The notes: generated by a model not told the origin, from the letters alone. Numbered from the stretch's first letter, positions 10,098-21,334 are shown. The stretch: 64,000 nucleotides of DNA from Oreohelix idahoensis (GCA_024509875.1 JAMPIV010008531.1:992001-1056000); one strand, 5' to 3'. Translations and numbers: made by a program.

Positions 10098-10297
10098 AAA
10101 AAAGTAATCAATAAATAAAATATAAATAAATAAATAATAATAATAAATAAATTTAAAACAAATAAATAAATAAAATAAAAAAATAATAAAGGAAAAAAAT
10201 AATTAAAAAAAAAAAAAAATTATTTAAATAAAATAAATTAAAAAAATAATAATAATAATAATAAGTAAATAAATTAAATTATTAAATTAAAATGATG

Positions 10298-10328
<31 letters not shown>
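10098..10328. repeat. AT-rich simple-sequence tract
   Basis: (TAAA)n, (AAT)n and poly(A) blocks almost without G or C, between the terminal part and the coding part of the Penelope-like fragment. Confidence 0.9.
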
Positions 10329-10329
<1 letters not shown>

Positions 10330-10379
10330 GGTGATCGCATCAAAGTAGAAAGTCATAATACAACTGGGACTCGATAGAG

Positions 10380-10745
10380 AAAGGCGTCTCAGACAAAAGA
10401 ATGTTGGGTATTCAAACCGTGTGGTTTGAGGCAACCCATAAGATGGATGAGGCGTTGTTCCTGGCGAAACCGACTGTTGGCGTCCGAGGAACAGTATCTG
10501 ATGGCTGTCACCTGGATGTCAGTGGCACCGTGGTGGTCAGGGCCATTGAAGTGGATGGCCACAGGTGTGGAATTAAACTGAGAGATGTCATAGAGGTGTC
10601 TGCAGAATCGGTTGCCCAGTCGTGTGCCCGTTTGGCCGATGTACGTAATGGTGCAACGTTTGCATATAATAGCATAAATGACGTTGCGTGACTCACATGT
10701 GAAGCCATGGGTGATGGTGAACTTGGCATTAGGGAACGAGACTGA
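10380..10745 (-). pseudogene. Penelope-like GIY-YIG endonuclease domain
   Basis: The minus frame reads GFTCESRNVIYAIICKRC, TYIGQTGTRLGNRFCRHL, then PVAIHFNG and FRQEQRLIHLMGCLKPHG. NVIYAIICKRC...YIGQTG is the GIY-YIG core preceded by the Cys-containing linker characteristic of Penelope-like elements. The Arg of the RFCRHL helix is visible, and the catalytic Glu is probably in FRQEQRLI. The domain is open to its end near 10380; upstream coding is lost. Confidence 0.8.
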
Positions 10746-10759
10746 ACGTGTTTCAATTA

Positions 10760-11300
10760 CATACTAACATGTCTTACATCATGTACGGTTACATGACTTG
10801 GTTCCAAAGTGGCCATCGTTGACGGTTTTCAAACGGCTGTGGACTAGGAAAAGAGACAACTAAAGATAATGATAGGTGTATGTTGCAAAGAATTGTAAGG
10901 GCTCATAAAATGAGAAGGTTTTGGTTTTAGCATAATCATACATGCTTCATCAGCATCATTCAGTTCATTTTTTTTTTAATGATTGTTTTTCTTGTTGACT
11001 CAGTTAAAATGTTGATACGCGGATGATGATGTTTTATTGTGTCTTCCGACAGCTTTGGTGTGAACACATCATTCTGCTTTTAGTTTCTTTCTGTTTCTAC
11101 CACATTTTTTTTAACTTGTGTTTTATCAACCCATCCAAACACTTTCCTGTTGGTTTCATATAGTAAATCTCCTGTCTTAAGATTTCTAATTTTGACTTTC
11201 ATATTAAAGAATTATGATGTCTTTGTTATGATTCTTACACCTGAATGATGAATTTCTTTGTCAGATAATTTAATGTATGTGATCAATGGAAAAATGCAAT
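10760..11300. other. intergenic, nothing recognised
   Basis: No gene is supported. A few T-rich runs are present. Confidence 0.45.
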
Positions 11301-11309
11301 AACGACTAA

Positions 11310-11812
11310 ATAGCAAATATACCAGCATTCCACCAAGCACTTAGCCAAAGAAGAGGGTACTTGGAAGCAATATCAGGACTAAGGGAACTCAGTGAAAAAA
11401 ATGATTGAATAAAAACGCAGACTTAATTTTGTCTTTGCGGACTAGGAGAATGATTTTGACCCAGTTAACAGAAACATACAAAGGCAAGTGGGGGAAGGAT
11501 GTGGTGTGAAAGATCAGCTTCTGGACTATACGAATGCAGTGTATAGAGAATGTACAAATTCTGTAAAAGCAAAAGGTGGCCTCTCAAAGTGGTTTACTGT
11601 AACATCTGGAGCAAGACAAGGATGTATGCTATGATTGCTACTACGCATCATTTTTATGGACATCATTATCAGTGAGCAAAAGAATAGCCATGAACTACTC
11701 TGTGCTAATGAGCAGTGCATGTTCCACAGAGAAAGGAATGAGGAAGACTTGGCATAAATTTGTTGAAGGCCTATACTCCTCCAGGAGCTGAAAGGTGATG
11801 AACAAATGAATA
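11310..11812 (+). pseudogene. LINE relic: RT fragment followed by RTE-type 3' tail
   Basis: Frames at 11310-11650 give FADLENDFDPVNRN-like, VYRECTNSVKAKGG and WFTVTSGARQGCML, matching RT motifs around the first catalytic Asp block and the QGC block. Immediately after, 11735-11812 matches the RTE end (TWHKFVEGLYSSRS-like, with the stem-loop CTCCTCCAGGAG). The interior between QGC and the tail is missing. Multiple stops. Confidence 0.6.
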
Positions 11813-12009
11813 AATATTCCACAGAGACAACTTGAAGCTCTATAGATACATTAATTTTCTTAAGACTACCTGCCTACAGCATTTTGCATGAAGATGGGCA
11901 CTGAGAAAATGAAAACTGCCAAGACATATACATATCTCACTTGGTAATGCCAGGTCTGAAATAAATGGAAAGATTTCAAATACTTTACCACTTAATTAGT
12001 AGAAGTTAT

Positions 12010-14085
12010 TGTTTTTGTTGATCACGATCAACGTCAAAAAGTACAGGATTTATTTTGTCGAAAACCTGCTTGTTCATCTCTCAGTTGCTTGTCTATGGAC
12101 TCTTAATCTCTCCAGGATGATTCTGTTTAATACTTTTGCTGGCACTGATAGTAACATTATTCCTGTATAATTTGTGCACTCTTGTAAATTTCCCTCCTTA
12201 GGCAACTTGACCAGATAACCTTCCTTCCATTCTACTGGTATTTCCTCTTTCTCCCAGACTTTGCCAAATAGTTTGTATAATATCTCTGTAGAGGAATCAA
12301 TATCTGTTTTGATGGCCTCTGCTGGAATGCAATCTGGACCAGCTGCTTTTCCATCTTTCAGAAGCTTTATGGCTTTCTTTATTTCTACTCTACTTGGTCG
12401 TTCACAGCTGATTTGTAGCTCCTCTTCTGCTGGCTGGATGTCTGGGGGATTAGTTGGAGCTGGTCTATTGAGAAGTTCCTCAAAATGTTCTGTCCATCTC
12501 TTCATTTGTTCTTGTATATTACTAAGCAATTTTCCATTCTTATCTTTTATGAGGCCATTTGCTTGCTTATATTTCCCTGTTAGCTTCTTTGTGTTGTACA
12601 TATCCCTCATATTTCCTTTGGCTGCAGCTTCCTCTGCTTCAATATATTTCATCTTGTCTCTTTTGATGTTTCTTCTTACTTCTTTGTTTGCTTCTATGTA
12701 CACTTCATGAGCCTTGGCTTTGGAGCTTCTGTTTAAATCTGCTTTCTTGTTTTTCCTGTCTTCTATCTTACTAATGGTTTCTGTTGTTATCCATGCTTTG
12801 TGCTGATGTTCTCTTTTTCTCAGTACTTCTTCACATGTCTCGTTCCATATATTTTTTACTTATTGCCAGTGGTCTTCCGTATCTGTTTCATCTTCCAGCT
12901 GTTGGAGTACTTGGTATTTGTTGAATACTGTGATTGAAAATTTGTCTCTTATTTCCTGATTTCTTAGATATCCCACATTATACTGTTGTCTATAGCTATA
13001 TGCTGTTGTAAATTTCTTGAGTTTTAATTTTGTTTTAGCCAACAGAAGATGGTGGTTTGATACAACATCTGCTCCTCTACATACTTTCACATCATGCCGT
13101 GATGATCTAAACTTCTTGCTTATGCATATGTGATCAATCTGATTCTCAGTTCTGTGGTCTGGTGATATCCATGTTGCTTTATGTATTCTTTTATGTGGAA
13201 ATATGCTTCCTCCTATAGCTTGTTGATTTGAAGCACAGAAGTTTGCTAATAGTTCCCCATTCTCGTTCATCATAATCCATGCTTTCCCATGATTTCTTCA
13301 AAGCCAGTGTTGTCTGTTCCTATTTTCGCATTTAGGTCCCCCATCAAAATTGTGATGTCCTTTCTTTTCTTATTGTCCAAGACACTTTGTAGTCTGGTGT
13401 AAAAGTCTTCTTTCACAGATTCTTCTTTATCGTTTGTTGGTGCATAACACTGAATGATGTTTATTTTACTTTCTTTTTGGCTGATTTAAACTCTGCTGTT
13501 ATAATTCGGGGTCCCATTGCTTCCCATTCTATAAGTGCCTTCTGTGCTTCCTTGGACAGCATTAGAGCCACCCCTTCACTGTGGTGGGCTCTTTCCTCCT
13601 CATGTCCTGAGGACAACACCATTTCTCCTGTGATCAATCTCCTCTTCTCTATGCCTTTCCACCGTGTCTCGCAGAGACCCAGGATATCAATCCTGTAATT
13701 TGTCATTTTTGCTGCTACCTTTGCAGTTTTATCTTGTTCACACAGAGTGCGAACATTCCAAGTGCCAATCCTGGAGATTTTCGTAGACGAAAAAAGGTTA
13801 GTCGGCAACCCAGACTCCTTTCGGCTTTCTCTAGGTTGCTTCATGCGCCTCCTTTCCAGAGGACCTTCTTCTGTCTTGGGCAGCTGAGTTGATTTATATT
13901 CTTTATTTGACTTGTCCATGTTTGGTGAAGTTTTTGTGGTAAAAAGTTTTTTACGGGATGGGGTAACCAGCCCCATGCCCAACCCTCCTTAGTCGCTTTT
14001 TACGACATGCCTGGTAGGGTACAGTGTTACTATTCTTTGCTCTCCTTTCGGGCCCCGGTAACACACGGGTGGCTGATCTTACATT
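12010..14085 (-). pseudogene. RTE-like LINE, 5' half (endonuclease and start of RT)
   Basis: From the leader at about 14085 (CGGGGCCCGAAAGGAG, then GTTGGGCATGGGGCTGG) the minus strand encodes an endonuclease: GTWNVRTLCEQDKTAKV and LGLCETRWKG (catalytic Asn and Glu), then GENGELLANFC-like, TENQIDHICISKKF and VSNHHLL in place of the expected SDH. The linker and RT start follow: RWTEHFEELLNRP, KAAGPDCIPAEAIK, EGYLVKLPKEGNL, DEQAGFR near 12060. It stops at about 12030 inside the RT, losing the catalytic FADD part. There are about four lesions (near 13460, 13275, 12858, 12074). Confidence 0.82.
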
Positions 14086-14114
14086 TGATGCCAAATTCCA
14101 GCAATCTTAACCTT

Positions 14115-14375
14115 GATGGTTCATCAATTGCAGTGTCATTCTCTAACAGGCATTGCCATCAGCATCTCTCCCTTATCCATATTTAGTGCACTGTCTATGG
14201 GTGCTCCTGAAGCTAGTGTTATCAGCTATTCCATTACCGTTTATCCCTGCATGACCAGGACAGTAGATCCACACCAGTTCTTGAAGATTCAAGCCTTCTA
14301 TGGGGGTTTTGTAGAAGTATATTCTGGTAGCCTCAAGCTCATTACTCATTGATATTGTTGTCTGGTACTTGATAA
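14115..14375 (-). pseudogene. RNase H fragment of an I/Jockey-like LINE
   Basis: The minus frame contains VWIYCPGHAGINGNGIAD, the C-terminal RNase H motif (GHxGxxGNExAD) of LINEs carrying an RNase H. The Glu of the NE pair has become Gly here. It lies directly upstream of the RTE 5' end, so the RTE probably inserted into or next to it. Confidence 0.65.
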
Positions 14376-14774
14376 ATCTCTTCTTTAGAAAGTATGATCT
14401 AGATATTTTATACAGCTGATTGCTACAGGATAAACATTTTCGTTTTTTTGTTTTGTTTTTTTTTATTTTTGTGTTGCTTAAAATCTTATGTATGATGTAT
14501 TTATGATGCACCAAAAAAAAAAAAATGGAACTGACATCAATGTTTTGAAACTTCTAGATGCTGGTAAAAATACTTCTTGTCCATATTTTTTGCTTCTTAA
14601 GAGGCTTATGAGGCTACTTTACTGACTGCCTATGCCAGATAACTTAATATTCACTTGCAACATTGGTTTCTGTAGCACCTTGTTTTATTTTATGATGTAT
14701 TCACATTGCTAGAAAGGTAGTTATACAATTTATGACAGTTAGGTCAGTTATTAAAATAAATATATATATTAACA

Positions 14775-14900
14775 AATAAAACGGTATTGAATCGGTTTTA
14801 CAAATTAACGGTATACGGGAAACACGTGACGTTTCGGGTTTCACCCTTCGTCAGCCACAGTTACAAATAGGCAACGAGGACAAGAAATATAGACAGGTCA
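14775..14900 (-). mobile_element. Penelope-like terminal sequence, isolated
   Basis: Minus strand GGCTGACGAAGGGTGAAACC, CGAAACGTCACGTG and CGTATACCGTTAATTTG. The GACGAAGG...CCGAAACG phrase is the same type as at 9866-9900. No coding part is attached. Confidence 0.5.
14824..14858 (-). ncRNA. hammerhead-ribozyme-like core
   Basis: Minus strand CTGACGA, one A, GGGT-GAA-ACCC hairpin, GAAAC, GTC. CUGANGA, GAAA and the GUC cleavage triplet are all intact, and the ACGT between GAAA and the site would form the very short helix III known from dimeric hammerheads. The extra A before helix II and a weak helix I are departures from the consensus. Confidence 0.45.
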
Positions 14901-15082
14901 AAGAAAAATACTACCGTATAGACACTACAAACACGTATTATTTTAAAAAATGTTATGAACGACTGAAAAGATCTAGATTGTCAAATTGAGAATGTAGTAT
15001 TTCAGTGATATTTCATAGATGTATCACCATAGATACATTGCACATACATAGTACATAGTAATATTTAAAATCAAAATATATA

Positions 15083-15114
15083 CAGTACTTTGCAAAAAAA
15101 ATGGCAGTCATATT
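15083..15114 (+). repeat. Tc1 left terminal inverted repeat
   Basis: 32 bp, identical to the reverse complement of 16351-16382. Confidence 0.95.
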
Positions 15115-15276
15115 GCTCGGCTAAATATGCTGAAATTTAATTAAATATGCATGTTCTGCCCCAAATTTGCACTCCACTTAAGTGAGCAAACACTACCAAA
15201 AGTAAAAAAAAATTAGCGGAGAGTAAAGTCAACTGATAATAGAGCAGACGACAATTTCTAATGCTAGTGGCAGAAA

Positions 15277-16258
15277 ATGGATACAAAGTCAAAGTGTATG
15301 TTAATTTCACAGCTTTGGAATGAAGGAAATCAAACATGTTCCAACATTTCTAAAACCTTGAACATTCCTGAGCGGACTGACTACAAAGTTGTGAGTAAAT
15401 TAAAAGCAGGTAATGGAATCGAGCGAAAAGAAGGTAGTGGGGGTCCAAGAATTTTGGACGCAAAGGACCATCGGCGTTTCGCCCAAATCGTTCTGGCTGG
15501 GCCAATGAAGAGTGTAGAAAACATACGGCAGCGCATGATCGAGTTGGGAAGCCCAGAGGTATCTAATGCTACTGTCAACCGGGAGCTACACAGGATGAAT
15601 TACACAAAAAAGCGGGTAATTTCGTCACCATTGCTCACAGAGACTCACAAACAGATGCGCTTGAACTGGTGCCACGAACACCAAAATTTGTCATGGGACA
15701 ATGTGATTTTTTTCAGATGAATGTTCTCTTTGGTCTTATCCTGCTCAGATAAATATTTGGATGAAAGGCTCTGTAACGCCTGTGTACCAGCGACCGAAAC
15801 ATACCTAGAAATTCCATCTTTGGGGAGGGGTGTCAGCAAGAGGTGCCACCCCACTGTGTGTTTTCACAGGAATTCTCACGAAAGAAAGGTACATCGACAT
15901 ACTAGAGGGACACCTTCTGTCATTTATGCAGGTCATTTACCCCGATGGGTGCACATTTCAACATGACAATGACCCAAATCATACAGCTCATACCCCCAAA
16001 GCATGGCTGCAAGAGAAGAATGTGATAGTGCTGAAGTGGCCCATCAACAGTCCCTACCTAAACCCAATTGAAAACGTTTAGGCACTACTCAAGAATCATT
16101 TAAAAAAGAGTGGACTCAGAGACGTTGAACAATTGAAGAAGGAAGCTGAAAAATACTGGGACAGTCTGACTCACAATTACCTACAAACACTTGTGGGAAG
16201 TATGCCTCGCCGCATCCAGGCTGGCCTTGCTGGAGAAGGCAACATTATATTGTACTGA
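15277..16258 (+). pseudogene. Tc1-type DD34E transposase, inactivated
   Basis: It begins MDTKSKCMLISQLWNEGN with the N-terminal paired HTH region (GSGGPRILDAKDHR linker, about residues 45-60). The catalytic part has FSDE (first Asp), QHDNDPNHTAH (second Asp) and SPYLNPIEN (Glu). Lesions: an extra T in the T run at 15707-15712 shifts the frame just before the first catalytic Asp; in-frame TAG occurs at about 15811 and again at 16078-16080, where Trp is usual. The final codons GEGNIILY end at TGA 16256-16258. No functional enzyme can be made. Confidence 0.9.
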
Positions 16259-16350
16259 AACCACTGTTAATAGATAGGGGAGATACCAATCTTTCTCTGG
16301 ACATACAGTTTTTATTATTATTTGCTTCTATGAGTGTGCTGCGTTGCGAA

Positions 16351-16382
16351 AATATGACTGCCATTTTTTTTGCAAAGTACTG
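16351..16382 (-). repeat. Tc1 right terminal inverted repeat
   Basis: 32 bp, identical to the reverse complement of 15083-15114. The following TA run (16383-16400) hides the exact target duplication. Confidence 0.95.
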
Positions 16383-16401
16383 TATATATATATATATATA
16401 A

Positions 16402-17440
16402 AACAAGATATCAAAGTAAGAATACAGAAAGCAAGATAAGCATTTGTGGCATTAGGAAATGTATAGAGATCAAGAGAAATCTTTGGTTTGGTTTGGTTTG
16501 GTTTTAAGGGCTATCTTCCTTGCACATGGACAACTTCCACCAGTGCTCCAATCTCCTCCCTTAGATCACACAAGAAGGATCTCAGCACAGTGCACGAACT
16601 CCGTGGCACCGGCAAGAATCCCAATGTGTGTATATAGGAATCACACATTCTATAAATATTTTTGTGGTGGGTAGGTTTTTAATTTTTAAATTTTGCCAGG
16701 GCAGAGGCCTGATAGGGCTACTCTTTACGATTTCCAACCGCCATGGGATTTTTAACGTGCGCAACTTGTACACAGGACCTCCTATTTTTTTGCCCTTATC
16801 CGAGAAGGCTAGGCATCCAATCTCACTACCCAGGAGACCAGGGGGAGGGGGGAGTATGACATTATTAGAATCACTGGTTCTGATAAAAAAAAATCCTCTT
16901 GAGTTCGAGACGGACACCATACCTTTTAGCCACTCCGACCCCCAAGAGAAATCTAGTCTAACACAAAAGTAAGAATCTTCAACTCAAATGTCAAGTCAGT
17001 CCTGTTGTATGGTTCTGAAACATGGAGAAAAACAAGAGTAAGAACCAAGAAACTAAGACATTCAGAAATATGTGCTTGTGTTGAATAAAAGAATTGAAAT
17101 GGTATGACAAGATCAGAAACGTGGAAACATCCTCACAAAGTGTCCAGACCAACTTATTATTTAACAAGAATCAGACAAAGTGCCAGTGGAACAAGAGGTT
17201 AGAAGAAGACACTGACAGCGGACACACGTTGAGGAAATGGTAGAAACACTACAAGGCAATCCTTGTTCTAGAACCCCCAGGGGAAGAGTATCCAAAGAAC
17301 AGAGAAGAGAATTGGAGACAGAAATGAAAGGGAAGAGGAAGATCTGGGAAAACCTTGAGGTGATGGCACGGGACAGCATAATGACATACGTTTGTTGAAG
17401 ACCTATGCTCCCTGGGGAGCTCAACGGTAATGATGAAGAT
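16402..17440 (+). pseudogene. RTE-like LINE 3' relic, split by a SINE
   Basis: Two parts (16402-16482 and 16943-17440) match the intronic relic at 2950-3520: AAGTAAGAATCTTCAACTCAA, ATGTCAAGTCAGTCCT, GCCAGTGGAACAAGAG, and the end CTATGCTCCCTGGGGAGCT followed by (ATGA)n. The frame is heavily decayed. The family B SINE sits inside with a clear target duplication. Confidence 0.8.
16483..16942 (-). mobile_element. tRNA-derived SINE, family B copy 2
   Basis: Its poly-(TTTGG) tail is at the low-coordinate end and its head (GTCGGAGTGGCTAAAAGG) at 16942. It is flanked by a 12-bp target duplication CAAGAGAAATCT at 16471-16482 and 16943-16954, which fixes the boundaries. It matches 8961-9442 over the whole length; the B box is lost. 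Confidence 0.92.
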
Positions 17441-17619
17441 GATATTTAAGATGTTTTTGTTTGTTTTAAACGTTTATGAAAGTGTTTGTGTGATAGCAGA
17501 AAAGATGCATTTTGTTGTCTAAAATACCAGAATCTTAAAATCACTATTTCAACACACATACACGTTTCTGTTTTGTTTTGTTGTTTTTTGTATTTAACAA
17601 TTTTTATTTCTCCGTGGAG

Positions 17620-17765
17620 CTGGCAGCCTCATCATGTAAGACATATTATTATAGAAACCATGGCAACAACAACAACCAGCACATGTATGCCTAGGTACAA
17701 GCTTCCTGTAAGGATGCTAGCTGCAGTCATGGTCTCATGCTCCATAAGGAGCGAGAAATGAAATT
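17620..17765 (+). mobile_element. short internally deleted RTE derivative, copy 3
   Basis: GAGCTGGCAGCCTCATCATG (leader-like) through CATGGCAACAACAACAACC to GCTGCAGTCATGGTCTCATG and CTCCATAAGGAGC (3' stem-loop). No coding sequence lies between the leader part and the tail part. Confidence 0.6.
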
Positions 17766-18166
17766 ATTTTTTTTTCCATAATTTTTCTGGGGGGAAAAAA
17801 GGCAAACTGCTGCGTCTGATTGTGTGTTGATGTAGGTCATATCTGCATGTTGACAGGTCGTATATTTGTAGTTCATTTGTTCTTGATTTATACAATAATG
17901 CATCTGTAGTTTGTATCAACTTTACCTGTTCTTGTACCAGATTATATGTTGTTCTTTAGACCTGCTATTTAATGCAGTTATATTTGTCAATTTAACCTCT
18001 ACACCTCACAGTAGAAGGGGAACGACTAAGTAAGTAAGTATATTTGTCAATTTTCTAGACATTTTCTGATCATGTATTTGGGTATGGTGGCACCAGGATG
18101 TGAACAGATCAGCAACATTGTTACGGTTGTTTGTATAACATTATAGGCTTGTCTTTCATATAAATG

Positions 18167-18431
18167 GAGCCGCGGTAGTGCAGTGGTTAGTGCACTGGCT
18201 TCCTATCTCGGTGGTCCATGGTTCGATCCCCAGTTGAGGTGGAATCTTTTTAGACCGCAAACGATTCCGGGGTCAACCCAGCCTCATGAATTGGGTACCA
18301 GAGCAACTCTGGGAAGGATTAGGTGGCCGGCGTGATGCTGACCACTTCACCCCTAGTGTGCTGATGGTCAAGAAAATATGGGCCTAACACCATATTCCCA
18401 ATATGCTTCAATGGGCGTTAACGGGATCCTT
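18167..18431 (+). mobile_element. tRNA-derived SINE, family A copy 2, with target duplication
   Basis: A box GTAGTGCAGTGGTTAGTGC and a perfect B box GGTTCGATCCC. A 13-bp duplication TTTCATATAAATG flanks it (18154-18166 and 18432-18444). It is better preserved than the copy at 6783. Confidence 0.95.
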
Positions 18432-18721
18432 TTTCATATAAATGATTTATGTTAAAAATAGCAATTGTTGACATGGTTTGTGTAACATCCTTCACTTTTT
18501 GTGTGGTTTGTTTTTGATCGATGCCGTTATGTGCATATGTTCTTTTACCAGTTTGTTTTATGAAGTGTGAAATATTTATTTAGATGAATTTTGGTCAGTA
18601 GCCTAGCTTTGAAAATGGGCACATTTACACAGGAGTGAGGGGACCACAAACATGATGCCTGTTTACAGTGTTTAATTTGTGGTCCTGCATAACTTAGCCC
18701 TGACAAAGTAAAGAATTAATA

Positions 18722-18927
18722 CTGGTGCAGCGTATGCCCCTCAAGCAGGTCGTGCTAGCGACTAATATGAGGTTGTACATTAGGCTGGCAACCACATAGT
18801 GTAAAACAGATTGCTACAGAAACTACCGCTACAAGAGTGTGTCAATGCTTTCTGCCTGGGCCAGCTGCAGTGGTGGTTCCATGCTCCATAAGGAGCACAA
18901 AGGAAAATGATGATGATGATTATGACG
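18722..18927 (+). mobile_element. short internally deleted RTE derivative, copy 4
   Basis: TCGTGCTAGCGACTAATATG and AGGCTGGCAACCACATAGTG match the RTE leader (compare minus 14010-13950). It then goes directly to the 3' end CATGCTCCATAAGGAGCACA and a tail AAAGGAAAATGATGATGATG. It is the clearest of the four copies. Confidence 0.65.
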
Positions 18928-19985
18928 TCTGCGGATACACTTTTTGGTACCATGAAAATTGTACCCTGAAAATATTTTTCATAAATCTACAAATCCCATC
19001 CCTTTTAGTGGATGCCTTTAATGAAAACTGTCACTTTGTGTACTGAAACATTAATGGTGACTTCAGTAAAACTTGCACAACAGTTTGAGAACTCAGTTTA
19101 GAAAATTCATAAGTTAACTTGCTATTTCAAGGAAGTAAATATTTGTTACATGCTAGCTTGGAATGTTGCATTAATAAATAAAATAAAAAATTGTACAGGT
19201 TTCTGTCATTAGTAAGTTCAAACCACAATCATAAGTGGTCTTTAAGTGCTTATTGTTATATTTTATTTTTCAACAATAAAAAAAATGCTGCAGTGCGTCA
19301 TTCTTACTAGTAAGTTTATGAAAGTGATTCATGGAGGTATGAACATATTAAATGCTGTGGAAGTGATTTATCCTCATTGATAGAAACTATTTTTATTCAT
19401 ATGAATTGTAGTTACCATCTTATTGTGCCCTCTGATGTGATTATTAATGAAACCATTTTCTGAACTCATCATCTTGTGCTATCTCCAATAGTAACCTGAT
19501 CTTCTTCTGCTATCCACAGAGTTCTTCGAATTGACCCCATCGAAGATTAGTCCACATGGATTGACAACCCATACTCACTTGCCTGTTTGGCACACATCAT
19601 AAACATGAGTTTAAAAAATCATTGACAACTTTATAAGGCTGGGAGAGGAGCATAAAGGCTATGTACTGCGACCAAAAACCAATAGCGGACTCCGAGTATT
19701 GCAGTAGTCTTAAAGAATTATATAATGTCCTGTCTAAAATAAGTAGGCAAAACAATTATGTATTGGCATTTCAATGTGACATTTAAATGTACAAATGTAG
19801 ATGGAAATTTTGAGAACACCACCAAACACTTCCATGTAACGGTGTTTTGTTTTTTCCCTTATAAATTTAGTTTTACAGTAGGGTTATTTGTTTTACACAC
19901 TAAACCTGATAAAGGCTGCCTGGATTGAATATACCTCAACATATGTCTAGTACTAGTGTTCTACCTAACATTGACAAAGCCATAC
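18928..19985. other. intergenic, nothing recognised
   Basis: AT-rich, no supported gene. A (TAAA)n stretch is at about 19173-19188. Confidence 0.5.
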
Positions 19986-19993
19986 ATATATTA

Positions 19994-20400
19994 TAGGGCT
20001 GGGATCTTTAACGATTAATTAATTGGTTTAAAAAAAAATTTCCTAGTTTAATCGGTAAAAAAACAATTTAATTGATTATTCCATTTTTAGCAATGTTTAT
20101 GGTTTTTGCTTACATGCGAGAGCATTCGCTGTGTTAAAGGTTTGTGATATGGAATTTGGCAAGTATGGTCAATAATATTAATAATAAATTGCTTAGTTGT
20201 AACTTTCCAGTAGTTTTATTATATTTTCGGGACGATGTTGCCTTATAACAAGTAAAAGAAATAAAGTCCTTAGTAATTTTTAAAAAAAAAAATGTTATTT
20301 ATAATTTATAATTTTTCAAATTGTTTGAAATTGATCGATTAATTTTTTATTAAAGAAATTTGATTAATCGATTATGATTTTTTAATGAATCCCAGCCCTA
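19994..20400. mobile_element. hAT-like MITE with 8-bp target duplication
   Basis: Ends TAGGGCTGGGATC (left) and the complement of TAGGGCTGGGATTCATTAA (right). The interior is AT-rich with repeated ATCGATTAAT-type boxes in both orientations. It is flanked by ATATATTA at 19986-19993 and 20401-20408. It is 407 bp and non-coding. Confidence 0.85.
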
Positions 20401-20408
20401 ATATATTA

Positions 20409-21334
20409 GTTTTACAGAGACATATTAGAGATGATAGTTTTACAGTTGACAATTTTATAGTAGTTGTTTTAGCCACTAAAAACCTGCCTTGATTAAGTAT
20501 GTCCCAATATGTAAACGTATTGTTCTATGGAACGCTGAAAAAGCCTTAAACACACTGGCGGCTTGTTCTTAAGGGATATTAAGGTCCATCCCCACCAGCA
20601 CTTAAAAAAAAAAAATAATGCATTAATAGGGGCATGTACCGAGTTTTCAAGATATATTATAACCGCTATGATGCTAAGTTGAACCCTCATCAAGCTCTCT
20701 TCCGCCCCCTTTCACGCTGCCTTAATACGCCATCTCCGTCTTTTGAAGATTTCTGAGTTTGGGGTGACTGAGAGCCATCACCAAGAATGCAAAAGAATTG
20801 TTTGACGAAGTTTACGTTTAATAAATGTAGTGAATGTGCAGAATACCCCAGTGGGGAAAACTCCAAGTTGACTAGGGGTATCTTTTCTTGGTATTAGGTG
20901 GTATAACTATGGTCACGGCAGTCTTGTGATATAGTCAGCAACAGTAAGATAACTCTGCAATTCAACACCTCCATTTTTAAAATGAACAAAACAGATGTAT
21001 TTTTAAATTTAAAATCAAGTTCTCCCCAGTGACTTTCAAATAAAAACTGGAAGTAAAACATTTAGGACCACGTTAAACTAATGACTTTGTTCTTGTCAAC
21101 AGTAAAGGCTAACTGGACAAACGTTAAAAACTAATTGACATTTTAGAGCTGTTCAGAAAGTTCTTATAAAGTATAATTTGTCGAACTGTCAACCTGTAAC
21201 AGTTAAATATTTTAGTATTGTTCGCATAATCTCACAATGAATAACCTGTACTGTGTGCTTGCTGTGTATAATGTCATCGTAAACCGTTGTTATATTCTAT
21301 GCTCCCTCGTGCCTTGGAACACATGTAACTAAAA
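20409..21334. other. intergenic, nothing recognised
   Basis: No gene, tandem array or element boundary could be supported. Confidence 0.5.

Larger units (their letters stand above)
9843..10745 (-). mobile_element. Penelope-like element, 3' part
   Basis: Read on the minus strand it runs from a GIY-YIG coding end (10745-10380), through an AT-rich spacer, into a terminal sequence with GACGAAGGCCTTGTGGCCG at about 9877-9895, the kind of sequence common in Penelope-like terminal repeats. The RT part is missing, so the copy is 5' truncated. An AT-rich low-complexity tract (10098-10328) separates the parts. Confidence 0.68.
15083..16382 (+). mobile_element. Tc1/mariner element, complete ends, 1300 bp
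   Basis: Perfect 32-bp terminal inverted repeats (15083-15114 and 16351-16382), starting CAGTACTTTGCAAAAAAAAT, are bordered by TA on both sides (15081-15082, 16383-16384). The length and one transposase frame fit Tc1. The perfect ends beside a broken gene suggest mobilisation in trans or recent decay. Confidence 0.95.

Noticed and set aside
11310..12030. The plus-strand RT fragment as the inverted missing half of the minus-strand RTE at 12010-14085 (twin priming)
   Set aside because: The RT segment looks like a different LINE family, and the junction shows no shared sequence.
14113..14352. Plus-strand 79-codon frame
   Set aside because: Antisense to the RNase H fragment YCPGHAG on the minus strand.
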